NCBI GenBank assembly: GCA_964636575.1
Contig: CAZWSE010000001.1
Location: forward strand, 86,960-150,959
Source: CAZWSE01 sp964636575
Lineage (GTDB): Bacteria; Pseudomonadota; Alphaproteobacteria; Rhodobacterales; Rhodobacteraceae
DNA length: 64,000 bases
Reading direction: 5' to 3'
The notes beneath the pieces are model-generated. The model was not told the origin of the DNA and ran no database searches. It saw nothing but the letters and a program-made list of their open reading frames with translations. Of this stretch, positions 60,312-64,000 are shown piece after piece. Positions within the stretch are counted from its first letter, which is position 1, and each line of letters opens with the position of its first letter. The position numbers and the translations under genes are program-made.

Positions 60312-61379
60312 ATGAAACGGATTTGGGCGGCGATCTGGACAGCATCTTTTGTGGTATTGTCTGTCTTGCAGGCACAGGCACAGCAGTCGACACTTCGGAT
60401 GATCACAGTGGACCGGCCACCGTTTTCTACGGAAGGTGATAACGGTCCCGAAGGGTTCAGCATCGATCTGATGAACGCCATCGCAGCCGAGCTGGACAGC
60501 ACAGTGTCCTTTACCTACGCGACAGGGTTCTCAGATATGCTTGGCGCGGTCGAGGCTGGCCAGTTCGACGGCGCAATCGCAAATATCTCTATCACGGCCG
60601 CGCGCGAAGAAGTGCTCGATTTCACCCAACCCATCTTTGCAAGCGGGATCGGGGTGATGCTGTCGCAAGACGCTGCGGGAAGCACTTTGCTGGGCGCATT
60701 ATTCACCCGTGATTTCCTGATCATGGTGGTTGCCGCACTTGGGCTACTGTTTGGTGGCGGAATGCTGATGTGGATATTCGAACGGCGCGCCCAGCCCTAT
60801 TTTGACAGGCCCGTGAAAGACGCGATGTTCCCCTCGTTCTGGTGGGCGTTAAACCTTGTGGTCAACGGCGGGTTCGAAGAACGGATGCCGCAGTCTCGGA
60901 TGGGCCGATGGTTCGCGGTTTTAATGGTGATCTCTAGCCTGTTCATCGTATCGATCTTTGTGGCGAACATTACAGCGGCGATGACCGTCGGGGCGCTTCA
61001 AGATGGGGTGGACAGTGTGAATGATCTCGAAGGGCGAACCGTCGGAACAATCAACGGATCGACCTCGGCAGATTTTCTGGATGCCCGCGACATAGGATAT
61101 CGCTCTTTTGAAAATCCAGTCGAAATGCTGGACGCGTTTGAGAGCAACAGGATTGAGGCCGTCGTCTTCGATGCCCCGATCCTTGCGTTCTATGTGCGGC
61201 AAAGCAATTCGAGCACGGTCAAGCTGATGAACCGAACCTACAAACCGGAAAACTACGGGATTGCTTTGCCGACAGGCAGCGGCCTGCGTGAACAAATCGA
61301 TCAATCGCTCTTGCGGCTGCGCGAAAACGGAACCTACGACACACTGCTGCGCAAGTGGTTTGGAAGTGACGCCAGCTAA
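60312..61379 (+). CDS. Ionotropic glutamate receptor-like ligand-gated channel
   Basis: A 355-residue protein with the S1-M1-P-M2-S2 order of ionotropic glutamate receptors. A signal peptide (about 1-23) precedes S1 (about 26-120, including ITAAREEVLDFTQP with Arg98). M1 spans about 134-156, the pore loop about 173-192 (WALNLVVNGGFEERMPQS), M2 about 200-226 (with SIFVANITAAMT), and S2 about 238-350 (AVVFDAP with Asp287). Arg98 and Asp287 match the residues that hold the alpha-carboxyl and alpha-amino groups of amino acids. The pore lacks the TVGYG filter of bacterial GluR0 and has Asn185 at the Q/R/N site. GGGGG precedes the ATG at 60312. Confidence 0.85.
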   Translation: MKRIWAAIWTASFVVLSVLQAQAQQSTLRMITVDRPPFSTEGDNGPEGFSIDLMNAIAAELDSTVSFTYATGFSDMLGAVEAGQFDGAIANISITAAREEVLDFTQPIFASGIGVMLSQDAAGSTLLGALFTRDFLIMVVAALGLLFGGGMLMWIFERRAQPYFDRPVKDAMFPSFWWALNLVVNGGFEERMPQSRMGRWFAVLMVISSLFIVSIFVANITAAMTVGALQDGVDSVNDLEGRTVGTINGSTSADFLDARDIGYRSFENPVEMLDAFESNRIEAVVFDAPILAFYVRQSNSSTVKLMNRTYKPENYGIALPTGSGLREQIDQSLLRLRENGTYDTLLRKWFGSDAS

Positions 61380-61657
61380 GGCTTTTCTTCGTCTACCCAT
61401 CGGGATTTTGATGCCCAAAGGGATGAGAATATAAGAACCGCCTGAATGGGCACCAACCCGATTGCAAGCAAGGCGGCAATCGTCGCCCACACAGGGAAGT
61501 TGAACGCGACCGTCATTGCTTGAAACGGGCCATATGCCAGCGCGAAAACGAACACCAAACAGGCGGCATCAAACCCGACAGGTCCCCAAGCGGCCAGCCA
61601 ACTTGGGCGTTCGTTTCGGGCGATGCGCGCCTTAGCCAGTGTCCGCGACAGGATCAA
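61376..61657 (-). CDS. Small two-helix membrane protein downstream of dapD
   Basis: A protein of about 93 residues with two hydrophobic helices (FDAACLVFVFALAYGPFQAM and WATIAALLAIGLVPIQAVLIF) and a charged end (SKSRWVDEEKP). I do not recognise a family. The frame is open to an ATG at 61729 inside dapD, but a TTG at 61657 overlapping the dapD stop (TTGA) is the likelier coupled start. It converges with the channel gene, sharing four bases at the 3' ends. Confidence 0.5.
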   Translation of the reverse strand: MILSRTLAKARIARNERPSWLAAWGPVGFDAACLVFVFALAYGPFQAMTVAFNFPVWATIAALLAIGLVPIQAVLIFSSLWASKSRWVDEEKP

Positions 61658-62481
61658 TCGCGCAAAAGCTCGTTGATGGAAGTTTTGGAACGGGTCTGCG
61701 CGTCGACCTTCTTGACGATAACCGCGCAATACAGACTAACACCGTTCTTTGAAGGCATGGAGCCAGACACAACGACCGAACCCGCAGGGACTTCGCCATA
61801 GGTGAACTCACCTGTTTCGCGATCCACGATCTTGGTGGATTGACCGATGTAAACGCCCATGCCCAAAACGGACCCTTCGCGGACGATACAGCCTTCAACG
61901 ACCTCAGACCGCGCGCCGATAAAGCAGTTGTCTTCGATGATGGTCGGACCTGCTTGCATGGGTTCCAAAACGCCACCAATGCCAACACCGCCAGACAGGT
62001 GCACGTTCTTGCCGATCTGGGCACAGCTGCCAACAGTGGCCCATGTGTCGACCATTGTGCCTTCATCAACGAAGGCGCCAAGATTCACAAAGGACGGCAT
62101 CAAGACAACGCCAGGGGCGATATAGGCGGACTTGCGAACGATACAGTTGGGCACCGCACGGAAACCGGCGGCCTTCCATTGGTTGTCGCCCCAGCCTTTG
62201 AACTTGCTGTCGACCTTGTCCCACCAGCCGCCACCTTGCGGGCCGCCATCTTGCTGTTCCATGTCCTTGATACGAAAACCCAACAGGACCGCTTTCTTGG
62301 CCCATTGATTCACATGCCAGTCACCGGAGGCCTGCTTTTCAGCCACCCGCAGCTTGCCTGAATCGAGCGCATCCAGCGTATCTTCAATCGCTTCACGTTG
62401 TTCACCTGTGGTGGCGGGCGTGATCGTATCACGGGCCTCCCAAGCGGCTTCGATTGCGGTTTCAAGCTGAGCGTTCGACAT
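61654..62481 (-). CDS. dapD: 2,3,4,5-tetrahydropyridine-2,6-dicarboxylate N-succinyltransferase
   Basis: A 275-residue left-handed beta-helix acyltransferase of lysine/diaminopimelate synthesis. Hexapeptide-repeat segments are seen (NCIVRKSAYIAPGVVLMPSF, NCFIGARSEVVEGCIVREGS), with the N-terminal helical domain AQLETAIEAAWEARDTI. It succinylates tetrahydrodipicolinate upstream of DapE. AGGGGA precedes the ATG and could be masked by an upstream CCCCT (see finding). Confidence 0.96.
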   Translation of the reverse strand: MSNAQLETAIEAAWEARDTITPATTGEQREAIEDTLDALDSGKLRVAEKQASGDWHVNQWAKKAVLLGFRIKDMEQQDGGPQGGGWWDKVDSKFKGWGDNQWKAAGFRAVPNCIVRKSAYIAPGVVLMPSFVNLGAFVDEGTMVDTWATVGSCAQIGKNVHLSGGVGIGGVLEPMQAGPTIIEDNCFIGARSEVVEGCIVREGSVLGMGVYIGQSTKIVDRETGEFTYGEVPAGSVVVSGSMPSKNGVSLYCAVIVKKVDAQTRSKTSINELLRD

Positions 62482-62569
62482 GATGGAATCCCCTAAAGTT
62501 CAGTTGAAGGGGGTTAGACACGAAACGGTGGAAGGGTGCAATTGGGTTGGCGGCCTTCAAAGCGTATCG

Positions 62570-63298
62570 TTATAGGCGGTCTGTCAGGCTTTCAGCCAAA
62601 GCTGTTACCCGCGTTGTGTCTGACCCACCAACCAGAACATAGCCCAAACCGTCTTTGACCCAACTGGCGGTGGCCAGATCGTGGAATGAGGACGCAGACA
62701 CCGGAGCGTTTGCCTCAACCGCCTTGGTAATGCACAAAGCCCAAGGCTGGCCTGCGTCATCCAGATAAGCAATTTGGACCAGTGGTGCGCCATCAATCGC
62801 CAACATCTGGGCACGCTTGAACGTCATTCCGTCTATGGCCGGGGCTGTATCGAACTTCAGGCCCAGACCTTCTTTGGCGCGGGTGAACGCGACCTGCGTC
62901 AGATCGGAATCCTGCACAGGTCCAGACAGTGTTTCAGTGACATAAAGCGTTTGATAAAGGGCAACCTGTTCAACCCAATCCGGCGCAGACTTTGTGGCAG
63001 AATTCACGAACATCCCAAGCGCGAAAGAGGCAGCGAGCGCGGCAGGCACCAAAATCCGCGTGGACAGCGACCGGGTCGAGGTATGCTCAATCTCGGGCAT
63101 ATCTGGAGCGTTGAGTTGGGTCAGATCAAAGGCATCCTTCAAGCCCGCCATCGGAATGGTCAAAGCCTCTAGCCGCGCCGGCAAAGCGGGATCGGTCTGC
63201 AAAGCAGCGTCGATTTGAGCAGAAAGCTCAGGTGTGGCCTGACCATCCAGATAGGCAGTCAGTTCAACATCTGAAATCTCATTGTGTGCCCCAGTCAT
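62570..63298 (-). CDS. Anti-sigma factor
   Basis: A 242-residue membrane protein: a cytoplasmic N-terminal anti-sigma-type segment (SDVELTAYLDGQATPELSAQID), one membrane helix (about 82-99) and a periplasmic domain. It has no HxxxCxxC zinc motif. The ATG overlaps the sigma gene stop (ATGA), the standard sigma/anti-sigma arrangement. The C-terminal region (PWALCITKAVEANAP, LGYVLVGGSD) presumably senses the envelope signal. Confidence 0.85.
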   Translation of the reverse strand: MTGAHNEISDVELTAYLDGQATPELSAQIDAALQTDPALPARLEALTIPMAGLKDAFDLTQLNAPDMPEIEHTSTRSLSTRILVPAALAASFALGMFVNSATKSAPDWVEQVALYQTLYVTETLSGPVQDSDLTQVAFTRAKEGLGLKFDTAPAIDGMTFKRAQMLAIDGAPLVQIAYLDDAGQPWALCITKAVEANAPVSASSFHDLATASWVKDGLGYVLVGGSDTTRVTALAESLTDRL

Positions 63299-63783
63299 TC
63301 TTCTGTCCTTTTGTGTCCGGTGCGGTGGGCGATCGTTTTTCTGGCGGTTGCAAGGCGGCTCATGATGGTGCCGATAGGAACATCCAAAACATCAGCGGCT
63401 TCGCGGTAAGAACTGCCTTCGACGTAGACAAGCAAAACGGCTAGCCGCTGAGACTCAGGCAGGTCTTGTATAACGGTAAACACTTCACGGGCCAAAATAT
63501 TCGTTTCGACTGAGGGTTTGTAATCTTCAAGATCAACCTCTTCGACCAGAACCAAACCCTGACCACGTCGGGTTTTAGCGGATCGAAGGTCATTCAACCA
63601 AAGGCGGCGGGCAATTGTGAAAAGCCAGCGGTCCAACGATGTGCCAGGTTCAAACTTGTCTGATTGCTCCAACGCGCGGGCGCAGCTGGCCTGCGCCAGA
63701 TCATCGGCGGCATCGCGACGTTTGGTCAGAACATAGCAGAACCGCCACAACCTTGGATAAAGGGCGGGCAGGCCGGAAGACAC
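63295..63783 (-). CDS. ECF-type RNA polymerase sigma factor
   Basis: A 162-residue sigma-70 family protein: region 2 (about 8-70: RDAADDLAQASCARALEQ, SLDRWLFTIARRLWLNDLR) and region 4 (about 105-155: LPESQRLAVLLVYVEGSSYREAADVLDVPIGTIMSRL). The only normal start codon is a GTG at 63783, without a visible ribosome site; the frame upstream has no ATG, GTG or TTG before a stop. It is divergent from the secreted-protein gene at 63900, a probable regulatory target. Confidence 0.92.
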   Translation of the reverse strand: MSSGLPALYPRLWRFCYVLTKRRDAADDLAQASCARALEQSDKFEPGTSLDRWLFTIARRLWLNDLRSAKTRRGQGLVLVEEVDLEDYKPSVETNILAREVFTVIQDLPESQRLAVLLVYVEGSSYREAADVLDVPIGTIMSRLATARKTIAHRTGHKRTEE

Positions 63784-63899
63784 AACAGCGTGTGCATTGT
63801 TTTTACCGAGCCACCGAATAATTACGTCTTTCGAAGTGTTACTACATTAGCCGCCCGAAAAAGCGGTGTGAACGCGCAAGTCTTATTGGAGGAAAAACA

Positions 63900-64000
63900 A
63901 TGTGCAAACTAAAAACACTGTTATCAGCAACGGCTCTGACCGTTTTGGCATCGACCAGCTTTGCAGGCGGGCATGCCCAAAACTGGACGCTTGAACCGTC
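63900..64000 (+). CDS. Secreted protein, N-terminal part (possibly YceI-like)
   Basis: The first 33 codons of a gene that runs off the window. GGAGG seven bases before the ATG and a signal peptide (about 1-22, CKLKTLLSATALTVLASTSFA) are clear. The mature start GGHAQNWTLEPS recalls YceI proteins, which begin with W-x-L-D/E-P, but too little is visible to be sure. It is divergent from the ECF sigma gene. Confidence 0.6.
   Translation, partial: MCKLKTLLSATALTVLASTSFAGGHAQNWTLEP

Noticed and set aside
1..64000. CRISPR arrays, tRNA or rRNA genes, prophage or insertion sequences
   Set aside because: No regular repeat-spacer run, cloverleaf-like sequence, rRNA block or transposase/integrase motif was seen on reading either strand; a dedicated scan was not possible.

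Overview
The window is 64 kb of a marine-type alphaproteobacterial chromosome, most likely a member of the Rhodobacterales (Roseobacter group). This rests on the flagellar gene set with flaF and flbT, the tsaD-gpsA-yciI-EVE block divergent from hemD, an alphaproteobacterial Mic60 (mitofilin) gene between hemD and hemY, CtrA-like boxes in front of flagellar genes, and many ATGA or TAATG stop/start overlaps. Gene density is very high. No stretch over 300 bases lacks a gene, and I saw no rRNA, tRNA, insertion sequence or CRISPR array.

Positions 1-10.4 kb are housekeeping and hypothetical genes: the end of ahcY, a DUF3179 protein, an HD-fold protein with a diiron-oxygenase-like ligand pattern, an extensin-like peptidase-fold protein, DUF2853, DUF1761, then an EVE/yciI/gpsA/tsaD operon divergent from hemD-mic60-hemY. 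Positions 10.4-42.3 kb are one large flagellar cluster: motB, flgE-K-L-I, fliF-H-N-P, fliL with a proline-rich membrane protein, a motE-like gene, motA, a large secreted protein, an sltF-like transglycosylase, flhA-fliR-flhB, a fliJ-like gene, a second fliL-like gene, flgH-A-G-F, fliQ-E, flgC-B, fliI, DUF1217, flbT, flaF, the flagellin gene, flgN, flgJ, fliK and flgD. fliG and fliM are missing from the places where they normally sit. An unexplained multi-pass membrane protein, possibly a flippase, lies inside the cluster.

Positions 42.3-49.2 kb are a polyamine locus: a spermidine/putrescine ABC transporter (binding protein, ATPase, two permeases), a gamma-glutamylputrescine-oxidase-like FAD enzyme and a divergent class III aminotransferase. 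It can import putrescine-type amines and start their breakdown. Positions 49.2-56.9 kb hold a lytic murein transglycosylase, a WYL regulator divergent from a GST and a DUF1801 gene with three phased direct repeats between them, then rnr and the dapE operon.

Positions 57.2-64 kb are the most unusual part. Two adjacent Hint-domain proteins lie next to each other, one with apparently intact catalytic residues and one degenerate. A small unknown gene follows. Next is a prokaryotic ionotropic-glutamate-receptor-like channel whose pore loop aligns without gaps to the NMDA-receptor pore as I recall it. The window ends with dapD and an ECF sigma/anti-sigma pair divergent from a truncated secreted protein gene. 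All calls come from reading the sequence and remembered family features; no database search was run.
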